Below, piece by piece: positions 15,301-23,114 of a stretch of DNA of 24,494 bases. This stretch comes from a virus, in the IMG/VR virus record IMGVR_UViG_3300012532_000064, positions 1 through 24,494 of that record. One strand, 5' to 3'. The notes beneath the pieces are model-generated. The model ran no database searches. It saw nothing but the letters and a program-made list of their open reading frames with translations, and was not told the DNA's origin. The stretch's first letter is position 1. Each line of letters opens with the position of its first letter. The position numbers and the translations under genes are program-made.

Positions 15301-16376
15301 AGCGGACGGTTCTCCACCGCGCCGCCGGACACCGATGAATCCGGAAGAGATGTCGGGCCGCGGCGGGCGAGCTCCGTTTCAAACGGGGCGACGTCCTCGC
15401 CGTTGAGCGTGGCTTCCAGGAACGAATCCCGCAGCTCCGCATCAGTCAGCCTAGCTGGCGACATCGGCGTGCGGGCCGGGAGCGGAGTCGCCGGCTTCGG
15501 CGGCATCCGATACGGCGGCGCCTCTCCTGGGAGTAAGCGCTGGCTACCGGCTGGGAGCAAGCGCTGGCGATCGCCAGCGAGCTGGCCCTGGACGGGCTCC
15601 TGCGGAATGACATCGCCGTCGATGGTCTCGCCTGGAAGCTGCCGCTGACCGCGGACGCCGTATTCGATGTCCGGCGGAGTCACCGTTCCGGCGATCGAGC
15701 GGTCGCGCGCCGCCGACAGGATGTCGCCCTTGATGTCGTAGAAACGCTTCCGGAGGCCAGGCGCACCGGAGGCCGCGGCGAACGCGCCGAGCGCCGTCAT
15801 GCCGCCTGCGAGCGCGGCGCCGGTGTAGTCCCCCTGGTCGTAGGCGTCCTGCGCCGCGGCGCCGCCCATGCCGGCCTGGAAGCTGCCGGCGGCGGTCTCG
15901 CCCATACGGGCCATATCGCGCAGCGCCAGCATCGACTCCGCACCGCGGTTGAGCGCGGCGGGGCCGCCAGGCGTCATCAGGCCCGGGATCTTCCCAGGGG
16001 CCTTCATGCCGAACGCGGTCATCGCAAGGTTTGCGGGGGTGGCCTGCTGTGCAACGCCCTCAGCGAAGGCGCCGACGTAGGGCAGCACGCGGCCGCCTTG
16101 ATTCTGTGTCCAGTCGGAGAATGCGTCCGCGGCATCAGCGATCGGCTTGACGGGCTTCTCAAAGGTCCATTCGAGCGCGTCCCCGATGCCGCGCGCGGTG
16201 CGGGAGAGCCCCGGACCCAGCCGGCGGCGCTTCGTCATGAAGGCGTCGAAGGGGTCGAGCGACAACTCCGTCCCGGAGAACTGGTCAGCTACGGTGGGAT
16301 CGGGCGCAGCTTCGGCGTCCGGCTGGGGCCGCCGCTTCCGAAGGAACGCGCCGAACGGGTCGCTACCGAATGGCAT
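12150..16376 (-). CDS. Giant GGDEF/ParB-like phage protein, mirror copy
   Basis: This is the identical right-arm copy of the gene at 8119-12345, starting at 16376 and likewise reading through the axis. The two copies overlap tail to tail by 196 bases (12150-12345), because each uses the other's antisense strand for its last 31 codons. Such a perfectly symmetric overlap is not expected for independently evolved genes. Domain layout is as in the left copy: GGDEF signature near 14667-14681 and ParB-like domain near 13334-13574. Confidence 0.75.
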   Translation of the reverse strand: MPFGSDPFGAFLRKRRPQPDAEAAPDPTVADQFSGTELSLDPFDAFMTKRRRLGPGLSRTARGIGDALEWTFEKPVKPIADAADAFSDWTQNQGGRVLPYVGAFAEGVAQQATPANLAMTAFGMKAPGKIPGLMTPGGPAALNRGAESMLALRDMARMGETAAGSFQAGMGGAAAQDAYDQGDYTGAALAGGMTALGAFAAASGAPGLRKRFYDIKGDILSAARDRSIAGTVTPPDIEYGVRGQRQLPGETIDGDVIPQEPVQGQLAGDRQRLLPAGSQRLLPGEAPPYRMPPKPATPLPARTPMSPARLTDAELRDSFLEATLNGEDVAPFETELARRGPTSLPDSSVSGGAVENRPLGTSVAPAGEGVPRPSSAPMAPEGIDLARERQKLQAQGFPSTLIDRIIGDLVAGKSEAPAPGTPGTVTPPDPRIAQLPPLDERMAAARGRESAQVSPDDASLPPDNPGALEQLLGMVEEGQNVTPETAFADMTADPNVDPLTNILNRRGWERQGGAKPGRLIGRADADNFKGINDKLGHAEGDRALQVISDTLRRFARRNGDRVARLGGDEFGLDMEAPTGDHVALRDQIETEVASALRKAGFPEDVGLSLGFGADEATADAAAIARKAERGLSRPRSVESAGDVGPGEQPLGGALERRAAPAGGLDLPAGDGDRPVGSQAVARPRKSAIERHADRLFPEYLDDARRNGFTGSDEELRAAFDERVRASRELIDDLDSTAAENSPTALLQELRRIGGIKPFEKEMGTGRQLRGGIEAIVESFASPTGRGQRGQSSVFRSDGLDWDDAVDQLRSTGKFPHIQDIKDLVNELDTISRTDKDVGWESPQLRDVLEGGLGVKPGSRWWLNQGDDSFNPAELEGDILDSGERQPRLPGDVGAVRSTETATPQFDAPFSLTREASKAPDATAVGLDDVDKALTIRSLDDISTRHEVRSPEKASAIAESMKRVGWKGRPVLVLQDGDKLTAWTATHRLEGAKQAGLSIDDVPMKIVDAQALRDAGYSVDDLTARGKKTRIKALRAAGQEDAAQLLEQEQAAAAVGRPSTPDVPEFVNVPPNVRDFLVRQLGYTDKDLAGMPASEIYRIGREKIRNPEAPSKYERPREVVTKATGQSYDLAKMSDIAPDLEEFLGLEVPKRQAQIDQRMTRAKDTRGVPLERVNRVEGETQVPASRPQRDVIPPVTRRGIAASTDALNAQATDQAADARAAAARAGETTSQRQSRVATMQSEQRRAVKEMQSAFNRGDYKTYAQKIGEAAERFWKRSVKMGTRVEDDEPGQFIGAGLGMAQAILKDPKKYAELAGEMLRNPAVRAAIGAVAGGAIDDDERMRGALYGALLAAGTPTGLKALVRGFKNVRDGKPLLSGAPDRSGFPSRTFLNPRTSAFNPVGVPAASRAP
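12227..12268. other. Symmetry axis: 42-bp terminator-like hairpin core
   Basis: The axis falls in the middle of TCTGGCGCGCCAGA (12241-12254). The inner 42 bp form a zero-loop GC-rich stem flanked by AAA on the left and TTT on the right, which resembles an intrinsic terminator. It lies inside an open reading frame with no stop codon before it, so a terminator role is doubtful. The core may be only the innermost part of the fold-back, or a short native hairpin that seeded it. The sequence alone cannot separate these. Confidence 0.6.
14189..14455 (-). CDS. Candidate nested gene, mirror copy
   Basis: Identical right-arm copy of the 88-codon frame at 10040-10306, read from GTG 14455. It has the same codon-position bias and carries no independent evidence, because the arms are the same sequence. 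Confidence 0.4.
   Translation of the reverse strand: MTLVQGNNRSAVLLNVVRLRREGWTYQQAMEIALSEARLSRVPGKARSNDTPIDSSPNTSTMPAEMDSLDPTRNSAPPSTNESEPPAS
15562..15579. repeat. 18-bp palindrome, mirror copy
   Basis: Right-arm copy of the self-complementary site at 8916-8933. Confidence 0.5.
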
Positions 16377-17388
16377 ACCCGTATTGCTTGGCGAGCTGGG
16401 CAACCTCGTCGACCGTCATGCCGTTTTCCTCTGCGAACGCCTGCAGGTCGTCTTGGCTGAGCGTCTGACCGCCGCCGCCACCGCCCTGCTGGTCGTCGAC
16501 GCCGATGACCTTCCGGGAGTCGTCGATCCCCTGCTGGATGGAGTCCCAGGCGGGGTTGTTGACTTCTTCCGTCTTGCCCATCCAGTCAGTGCCGAGCACA
16601 CCGGAACCAGGAACATTCCGGGTGATGGTTTTCGGCTGGAGCGCCTGGCTCTTGATCAGGTCCGCATACGCCTTCAGGGCCGCCGAACGCTCCCGCTGTT
16701 TGTCGTTCGCGGAAGCCGTGACGCGGCCGCGCGCCTCGATCTCGGCGGCGGCGACCTTCGGGTCGGAGTAGCCGACGTCGCGCGCTTCGCTGCGGCGCTC
16801 GAAGCGCTGGTCGTCTCGAATCCCAGCGGTCCCGAAATACTGCCCGCTGGCCTGGTCGGCGGATGCTTCCCCGGCCGCGTGCGCGTTGCGGCGGAGCTCG
16901 TCGCGCGCGATGTTGCCGCGCTGTTCCACACGGTAGGGGTTGTCCGAGAGCGCGCGATCGTTCTGCGCGTCCTCCATGGCGTTGACCTGGAGCTGGCCGG
17001 CGCGGATCGCGTTCTGCCGCAGGTAGTAGTTGGAGTTGTCGGAAACCTCGTTCGGATCCACCGGCGTCCGGCCCATCGCCGCGCCACCGAGCGCCGAGAG
17101 CGACGGCCGGCGCGCGAAGTCCGTTCCCGCGTAGGTGTGCGACACGTTCAGCCCTCCCTTGCCCGACATCTTCGACCGCAACCCGGCGATCTCACCCTGG
17201 CGGTTCAGCCCTTCGCGGTATTCGTGCTCGTTGCTGTAACCGCTGTAAGGCGCGCCCGGATGCGGGGACGCATTGAGGCGATCGCGCTCGTCGTCGAACT
17301 GCCCCTGGGTGAGTTCGAGTTCGTCCAGCCTGTTCTGGTCGTTCCGCCGTCGCATCTGCTGGCCGGCGATCTGTGCTTGGTTCAGCAT
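16363..17388 (-). CDS. Virion/ejection-type protein, mirror copy
   Basis: Identical right-arm copy of the 341-residue hydrophilic helical protein at 7107-8132, starting at 17388. The polyglycine linker and small C-terminal two-helix domain are the same, and its end overlaps the giant gene by 14 bases. Role inferred only from context. Confidence 0.7.
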   Translation of the reverse strand: MLNQAQIAGQQMRRRNDQNRLDELELTQGQFDDERDRLNASPHPGAPYSGYSNEHEYREGLNRQGEIAGLRSKMSGKGGLNVSHTYAGTDFARRPSLSALGGAAMGRTPVDPNEVSDNSNYYLRQNAIRAGQLQVNAMEDAQNDRALSDNPYRVEQRGNIARDELRRNAHAAGEASADQASGQYFGTAGIRDDQRFERRSEARDVGYSDPKVAAAEIEARGRVTASANDKQRERSAALKAYADLIKSQALQPKTITRNVPGSGVLGTDWMGKTEEVNNPAWDSIQQGIDDSRKVIGVDDQQGGGGGGQTLSQDDLQAFAEENGMTVDEVAQLAKQYGYAIR

Positions 17389-17580
17389 CTACGCCCCCTT
17401 GCGCGCACGTTCGCGGGACCAGCGGATCGCCGCCGCGCGACGGCCCTGTTCCTTCGCTTCCGCCGGCGTCCACCGCCGGCAGAGTCCCAGCTCGTGCCCC
17501 TTGCGCGCGGCCGCGGATGCGTAGCCGGGAATACTGAACCCGGGGCGCCGATACGTCTCGTCCACGGTTTCGGTCTGCAT
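17389..17580 (-). CDS. Small basic protein, mirror copy
   Basis: Identical right-arm copy of the 63-residue basic protein at 6915-7106, starting at 17580. The start overlaps the stop of the Pro/Gln-rich gene by one base. Function unknown. Confidence 0.65.
   Translation of the reverse strand: MQTETVDETYRRPGFSIPGYASAAARKGHELGLCRRWTPAEAKEQGRRAAAIRWSRERARKGA
17395..17400 (-). promoter_or_regulatory. Ribosome-binding site, mirror copy
   Basis: AAGGGG on the - strand, six bases before the ATG at 17388; counterpart of 7095-7100. Confidence 0.6.
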
Positions 17581-18032
17581 CAGTAGAGCCTCGTGGCGCC
17601 CTCAAGCGCGGACATGGACATTGGGAGACGCCGCTGGCCGAGCCCTGGCGCGACGGCGCTGGACCCGATCGAATCCCAGCCCTCGCCGGGATCCTGTGCC
17701 TGGGGCGCGGCCGCCTGGGGAACAGGGAGAGGCGGTTGCGACGGGCCGGGAGCAGACGGCATCGGCGGCGGTTGGGGTGGCTGCCAAGCCGGGGCCTGCT
17801 GCGGCTGCTGGAAGGACTGCTGCGGCTGCTGCGCGCGCTGCCGCTGCAGCGTCGTGTAAGAATCCTCGACCGGCGGACTGTATGGCTGCGCCGAGCGTTG
17901 CGGCGCCTGCTGAACCTGACGTTGCGGCGCCTGCTGGACGGGTGTTGTGTTCGCTGGACCAATGCGGCCGCCTGGAAAAACCCGCGTCCCGCCTGTTTGG
18001 CGGACGACGACGCCGGTGCCCCTGGTCGGCAT
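17580..18032 (-). CDS. Pro/Gln-rich protein, mirror copy
   Basis: Identical right-arm copy of the 150-residue low-complexity protein at 6463-6915, starting at 18032 directly after the micro-ORF stop. It includes the duplicated VQQAPQR motif. Confidence 0.65.
   Translation of the reverse strand: MPTRGTGVVVRQTGGTRVFPGGRIGPANTTPVQQAPQRQVQQAPQRSAQPYSPPVEDSYTTLQRQRAQQPQQSFQQPQQAPAWQPPQPPPMPSAPGPSQPPLPVPQAAAPQAQDPGEGWDSIGSSAVAPGLGQRRLPMSMSALEGATRLY
17896..17936 (-). repeat. Tandem direct repeat, mirror copy
   Basis: Right-arm counterpart of the 24-bp-period repeat at 6559-6599, coding for the two VQQAPQR copies. Confidence 0.8.
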
Positions 18033-18104
18033 TTATCCGCCGCCCGCCCGGTGAGCATCCCCGGCCGCGAGCATCGCAATGAGGTAGTCGACGAACTGGC
18101 CCAT
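18033..18104 (-). CDS. 23-codon micro-ORF, mirror copy
   Basis: Identical right-arm copy of the candidate micro-ORF at 6391-6462. The same caution applies: tight placement is its main support. Confidence 0.35.
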   Translation of the reverse strand: MGQFVDYLIAMLAAGDAHRAGGG

Positions 18105-18105
18105 C

Positions 18106-18891
18106 TCAGTAGACCCGTCCGCCGTTCCGTGACGCCAGCGACATGAGGCTCTGATGAAGGTTCGCGCGGAGCTGAAGGGCCTGCATCGCCCGGCTGGCGT
18201 TCGATTCCCCGGCGCCGATGTCCTGGCCGCGCTGGCTGATGTCGCCCTGGTAGTTGGTGTCGTCGATCTGGTAACGGCGCTTTAGGGCGTCGACCGCTTG
18301 GTTGTTGGCGACGTCCCCGAGCGCGCCAGACGCCTGGTCGACGCGGTTGCCGATCTCGGAGGCTTCGATCCCGGAGCCGCTGATTCCGCGGGCGCGCATC
18401 TCGCCGGAGAGCGCGTTCATGGAGGCTCGTCCAACGCGGCCAACCCTGTCCTTTGCCTTCGAAAATTCAGCGTTTTGCGAGGCCGTGGTGTCGGCCATTG
18501 AAATCGGATTCACGCGCGGGGGGAGCGGTGGAGGCGGGGGCGCCTGGATAACGTTGCTCCTCTGCCACAGCCCGTTGACGTCGACGTCGCCCGTTCCGTC
18601 GCCCGTTCCGGCACCAGAGCCGCTCCGCCGCGCGCCGGCTACCCCCCCGCCGCCGGTTGAGTAGTCGTAGGACGTGCCGGTGTAGGCGTCTCGGTATGAC
18701 GTGTTGGCGTTGAGGCCGGCCCGCTGAGCCGCCAAGGCCGCCTGCTGGGCGTTGAAGTTTTCGGTCTTCGTGCGCCCCTCGGATTCAGCGGCAGCTTTCG
18801 CGCGTTTCGCGTCTCCGATACGGTCAACAGGGAGCCCGGTGTGGGGGTCGATTGGGCCCCGGTAGGGGGCGACTACTCCGGTTCCAGCCAT
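18106..18891 (-). CDS. Virion-associated structural protein, mirror copy
   Basis: Identical right-arm copy of the 261-residue protein at 5604-6389, with ATG at 18891 behind a GAAGGG site. Polyproline run and helical C-terminal block are as in the left copy. Confidence 0.7.
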   Translation of the reverse strand: MAGTGVVAPYRGPIDPHTGLPVDRIGDAKRAKAAAESEGRTKTENFNAQQAALAAQRAGLNANTSYRDAYTGTSYDYSTGGGGVAGARRSGSGAGTGDGTGDVDVNGLWQRSNVIQAPPPPPLPPRVNPISMADTTASQNAEFSKAKDRVGRVGRASMNALSGEMRARGISGSGIEASEIGNRVDQASGALGDVANNQAVDALKRRYQIDDTNYQGDISQRGQDIGAGESNASRAMQALQLRANLHQSLMSLASRNGGRVY

Positions 18892-18978
18892 AGGTCGACC
18901 CTTCTGTTGTCCTGAAAAGCCGCTTACTGCTGGGGGAGTTCGCGGAAAAGAGTGCCACAAATGAGCCGGGCTGTAAAG
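18892..18978. other. 87-bp intergenic gap, mirror copy
   Basis: Right-arm counterpart of 5517-5603; no convincing promoter or terminator seen. Confidence 0.55.
18899..18904 (-). promoter_or_regulatory. Ribosome-binding site, mirror copy
   Basis: GAAGGG on the - strand, seven bases before ATG 18891; counterpart of 5591-5596. Confidence 0.65.
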
Positions 18979-21495
18979 TTACGCTGCCGTCCAGTCGTCG
19001 ACGTAGACCGTCCCGATGGCACCGTCACAGTCCGCGTAGAATTCCGCCACGCCGTTTTCCGAGGCCGCCGCGGTGACTCCGGAGAGCTGCTCCCAGGTGT
19101 CTGCCGCCACCGAGAGCGTGTCGATGACGGTGTCGACCAGGACGCCGATCGCCGGGTTTGCCCGCTGCATGAGCCGCGGTGCAGAGCCGGTGTAAGCCGC
19201 GGATTTTCGGACATACACCGCGATCGACACGGTTGCACCGCTGAGAACGGCGACCCGTTTCGGGCCGCTTTCGAGCTTCTCGCCCGCGCCGTCTCCGGCC
19301 GGGGCCATCGCTTCCGAAGGAGCTGCCGTCTTGAACGTGCCGGTTTCGTAGCTGACGGTCCCTAGGACCGGATAGACGGCCTTGTGGGTGTTGGTCGCCT
19401 GGTCGACGCGCTGGTAGCGGATGTAGCTGCGGCCGGCCAGGTGCGCCTGGTTGGCGATCTCGGTCGCAGAATCGAGCTTCGTATTCCGTAGCGTGACCTC
19501 CGCGTAACGCGCGTTGTTGGACGAATTGCAGTTGATGTCGTTCGTGTGCGCGGTCTTGATCCCGCTGACCGTGCCGAACGTGCAGTTGTCGCACTCCAGC
19601 GAGATCGCCGGATTACCCGCGACGTTGAAATTGACCCCGTTGGTCGTTGCAAACGAGCTGTCGCCGCTGAGTGTCACGCTGCGGAGCAGAAGCCCCTTGG
19701 GCCCGCCGCCGGCCGCGAATATGACATTGCTGACGGCGTTACCGAAGAACGCGCCGGTTTCGATGATCAGCCGGCCGACGCAGGTTCCGATCTGGAGCCC
19801 ACCCGTCGACGAGGCAAGGTTCCTCCAGATGTTGACGTTTGAGAGCTTTCCGAAGTCGAGCGCTTCCACGGTGAGCCCAGCTTGGGTATTGCTGTGGAGG
19901 TCGAAGCCGCTCCAGGTCTTATGAATGCTCTGCCGGCTCACGCTGACCGCCGCGGCGAGGGTGATCCCGTCGCCTCCCCCACTATTGCAGCGGATGTTGG
20001 TCAGCGTGCCGTTGTAGGAGCCAAGGGAGATGCCGGCACCGCCGAACGTATTGGCGCTGATGATGTCGATGTTGGTCAGGGTCCAGTTGGATCCGGTGGT
20101 CCCGAAGATGTTGATCGCCGCCTGTCCAGCCGACTGGTTCCCGACCTTGTAGCCGGTCAGGTTGTCGATTGAGAAGTTGTCGGCCGTCGCGGAGGCGACG
20201 TAGATGCCGTGCTGGTCGAAATCTCGGATCGAGCAGAAGGAGAGCGCCAGCGAACCGTTCGCGTCGGTGTCCACTTCGACGCCGCGCTTCCCTGCCGTCG
20301 CGGCCCCCATGTAACGGAAGGCCGTCCAATCGCAATCGACGATCGAGGCCCCGCCGAAATACACGTAGGCCATGAACGTCGTGCTGACCGACTGGATCCG
20401 CGCGTTGCGAGTCAGGAGAATCAACTCCGCCTGGGTGGGTGCCGTGCCGCTGTGTGCGTTCGCCACCCCAACGGCGGTCGTCATGCTGGCCGCCCCGGCG
20501 TTGGCATTGAGCGCTTTCGTCTCTGCCTGAGCGGCGGTCTGCGTCGTCGAGGCGACGGCGACGTCGTCGGTGTTCAGCCAGCCGGTGTCGGTGTCGACGT
20601 TGAATGTCACCCCGGCGGCCGCGAGGTCAGCATTGAGCTTGCAGCGAACGACGTTCTTCCCGACCGTGCGCGATTGCCCCTGGCAATTCAACGTCCCGTA
20701 AACCACGAGCCCGAAGTCACCGTCTGCCGCAGCGCTGTCGAATTCGAGCTGGGCGCTGCCGTCTCGCGGTAGCGGCGTCCCCGTCGTCCCCATGTTCATC
20801 GTCCCGCCGCGGTAGATCGTCAGACGGGTCGAGACTCGGAGGATATAGTTCGTCGCGGCCGTCGTGCCCCAGGTGAGAATGCCACCCTTGCCGATCGTGA
20901 ACCCGGCTGGGTTCGCTACGACGCCGTCCCCGTAGTCCGTGGCGGCCGTCGAATCCATCGTCACCGTGCGGTCCGTCTTCGTGGCCGCGGCCGTCCATTC
21001 GCCAAGGACGTGCAACGAATCTGCGGCGGCGGGGGCGCCAGTCGTCGTCGTGCGGACCATCCGGCTCCAGTTGCCGGCGGTCGCGTCCCGATACAGGTTG
21101 ACCTGCGTAGCGTTCGACGTTTTTGCGCTGACCGTGTAGGCCGTCGCCGCCACGAGCAGGACGCCCGCGAACTTGAACAGATACCAGCCCTGTTCCCCCG
21201 CGCGCGATTCCAGATCGGAGACATTGATGGTGACTTCGGTTCCGGCCACAGTGGCGCCGGCCTGGGCGAGACGGACGCTGATCGTCCCGGTCGCCCCTGG
21301 CCGCAAGGCCACCTTCACGGCGATTCCGTCAATCGTGACGGCACCAGGCGTGAACGCCACGCTCTCAACGTAGGCGGTCGTCAGGACCGTATTATTCGCT
21401 TCCGAGTCCAGGAGGGCGCTCGCCACGGCGCTGCACACGCCCCACGTCGCCGCGGCCGAGAACAACCCGTCCGCCCGCGCAATCTTGACTGCCAT
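18979..21495 (-). CDS. Tailspike-like beta-helix protein, mirror copy
   Basis: Identical right-arm copy of the 838-residue protein at 3000-5516, starting at 21495. It has the same order of beta-rich head, G8-like region, parallel beta-helix and terminal carbohydrate-binding-like sandwich. Confidence 0.8.
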   Translation of the reverse strand: MAVKIARADGLFSAAATWGVCSAVASALLDSEANNTVLTTAYVESVAFTPGAVTIDGIAVKVALRPGATGTISVRLAQAGATVAGTEVTINVSDLESRAGEQGWYLFKFAGVLLVAATAYTVSAKTSNATQVNLYRDATAGNWSRMVRTTTTGAPAAADSLHVLGEWTAAATKTDRTVTMDSTAATDYGDGVVANPAGFTIGKGGILTWGTTAATNYILRVSTRLTIYRGGTMNMGTTGTPLPRDGSAQLEFDSAAADGDFGLVVYGTLNCQGQSRTVGKNVVRCKLNADLAAAGVTFNVDTDTGWLNTDDVAVASTTQTAAQAETKALNANAGAASMTTAVGVANAHSGTAPTQAELILLTRNARIQSVSTTFMAYVYFGGASIVDCDWTAFRYMGAATAGKRGVEVDTDANGSLALSFCSIRDFDQHGIYVASATADNFSIDNLTGYKVGNQSAGQAAINIFGTTGSNWTLTNIDIISANTFGGAGISLGSYNGTLTNIRCNSGGGDGITLAAAVSVSRQSIHKTWSGFDLHSNTQAGLTVEALDFGKLSNVNIWRNLASSTGGLQIGTCVGRLIIETGAFFGNAVSNVIFAAGGGPKGLLLRSVTLSGDSSFATTNGVNFNVAGNPAISLECDNCTFGTVSGIKTAHTNDINCNSSNNARYAEVTLRNTKLDSATEIANQAHLAGRSYIRYQRVDQATNTHKAVYPVLGTVSYETGTFKTAAPSEAMAPAGDGAGEKLESGPKRVAVLSGATVSIAVYVRKSAAYTGSAPRLMQRANPAIGVLVDTVIDTLSVAADTWEQLSGVTAAASENGVAEFYADCDGAIGTVYVDDWTAA

Positions 21496-22683
21496 TTACG
21501 CCACCCGCAGGAGTTGAAGGAACGTGCTCGTCTGACCGCCCTTGATCAGCCGCGAAGCCGTGCTGGAGTCGAACAGGACCGAGAGTTCGAGGTAATCGCC
21601 AGCCGCCAAGTCCGCCAAGAAATTGCACTGCGCCGGGCCGCGCTGGGCATTGGTCGCCTGTGAATGTTCCGCGACGATTGTGTCGTTTTTCTTGATCGAC
21701 ACGTAGACCGTGCCGCTCAGTGGCACTTCCGAGCTCGCCTGCGCGACGATGATGTATTTCCCAGCCTTCCCAGCCGGCACCGTCAGCCGGGTCGGTGAGC
21801 CTCCAGACCAGAACCCAGCCGCATCGGACGCGACGGTCTCAAGCGGGATTTGCGTCTGCACGAGGTTCGTCACGCTGACGTCTGACGCGCGATAGACGAA
21901 AGCGTAGTCCCCCGCGCTGCTGGCCGCTGGCTGCCAGTCCGGGCCGGTAGCCCCGGCCGTGAGCACGTAGCCGGGCGTCCCGTTCGCCTTGCGCGCCCAC
22001 TTCACCGAACCGCTGGAGATGAGTCCGACCGCCGGGAGCCCGTCCAGCCAGAAGGCTTCCGCGCCCGGGTCGTTTGCGTTCGGCAGGTAGTCGAAGGGCT
22101 GGCCGTCGATGAAATACTTCCCGACGTCGAGCGCTCCGGAGTTCTGCGCGACGACGATGTCCCCGAGCGTCGGAGAGGCCGGATCGGTATCCGGATGCGT
22201 CGTCGACAGAAAGCTGTGCGTGGCCGGCGGGATCGAGATGGCGACGTCGACGGCGGCCGTCACGCGGCCTTTCGCGTCGACGGTGACCTGGGCAACGTGC
22301 GTGGCGTCCCCGTAGGTGCCAGCGGTCACTCCGGAGGCCGCCAGGCGCGCAGGATCCAGTGTCCCGGACGTGATCTTAGTCGCGTTCAGGTCTTCGAGTA
22401 GCGCGCCGTTGACGCCCCAGGCCGGCGCTCCGGTGACGACTTGGAGGAAGCTGCCGTTGCTGCCGATACCGAGCCGGCGCCAGCTTCCGGAGTAGTAGAT
22501 TAGGTCGCCATCTACGGGCGTTTCGACGATCGTATCGTCATGCGTCGTGCTGAGGATCTTGTGGGTGCCGGACGTCAGCCGGCGGAGCTCATCGTAGATG
22601 TCGTCGATCGTGCGGTCGAGGCCATCGACCTGCTGGGCCGTGAGCGGGAATTCAAGCGGATTCGGCCGATACGGAAGGGTCAT
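21496..22683 (-). CDS. Tail fibre with C1q-like domain, mirror copy
   Basis: Identical right-arm copy of the 395-residue fibre at 1812-2999, starting at ATG 22683 inside the HNH stop overlap. Confidence 0.8.
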   Translation of the reverse strand: MTLPYRPNPLEFPLTAQQVDGLDRTIDDIYDELRRLTSGTHKILSTTHDDTIVETPVDGDLIYYSGSWRRLGIGSNGSFLQVVTGAPAWGVNGALLEDLNATKITSGTLDPARLAASGVTAGTYGDATHVAQVTVDAKGRVTAAVDVAISIPPATHSFLSTTHPDTDPASPTLGDIVVAQNSGALDVGKYFIDGQPFDYLPNANDPGAEAFWLDGLPAVGLISSGSVKWARKANGTPGYVLTAGATGPDWQPAASSAGDYAFVYRASDVSVTNLVQTQIPLETVASDAAGFWSGGSPTRLTVPAGKAGKYIIVAQASSEVPLSGTVYVSIKKNDTIVAEHSQATNAQRGPAQCNFLADLAAGDYLELSVLFDSSTASRLIKGGQTSTFLQLLRVA

Positions 22684-23114
22684 CGCCGCCCGACTTTGGC
22701 GCACTTGCGCCGGTTGCAGCCAGCGTGTGCAGCCTGGAGATTGTCGTAGGTGTGCGTCCCTCCCCTAGCGAGCGGGACAACATGATCGATCTCGATGGGG
22801 AGCGCCAACGGCTCACGGCAGATGCCGCATTGACCAGCCGCTCGTTCCAGAACCAGTGCGTAGTCGATCCGCTCAACTTGTGTGCCACGAATACGGGCTC
22901 TTCGGCGCCCCTCAAATTCTGCGAAATAATGCGGACGGCTGGCACGGAAAGCAGCCGCGGCCGCACGCGCCTTCATTTTTACTTCCGGCCGCTGTCGCCA
23001 TCGCCGGCGGGAAGCATTCACCCTGTCTCGATCTCGCGCTTGTGGCTTTCGGCCATGCTTCGCGTAATACGCGCGCATGTAGATCCGCCGAGCCGCTGGG
23101 TCGGCGTGAGGCAT
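22680..23114 (-). CDS. HNH endonuclease, mirror copy
   Basis: Identical right-arm copy of the 144-residue HNH protein at 1381-1815, starting at 23114. Zinc cysteines and the D-H/N catalytic residues are unchanged. Confidence 0.85.
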   Translation of the reverse strand: MPHADPAARRIYMRAYYAKHGRKPQARDRDRVNASRRRWRQRPEVKMKARAAAAAFRASRPHYFAEFEGRRRARIRGTQVERIDYALVLERAAGQCGICREPLALPIEIDHVVPLARGGTHTYDNLQAAHAGCNRRKCAKVGRR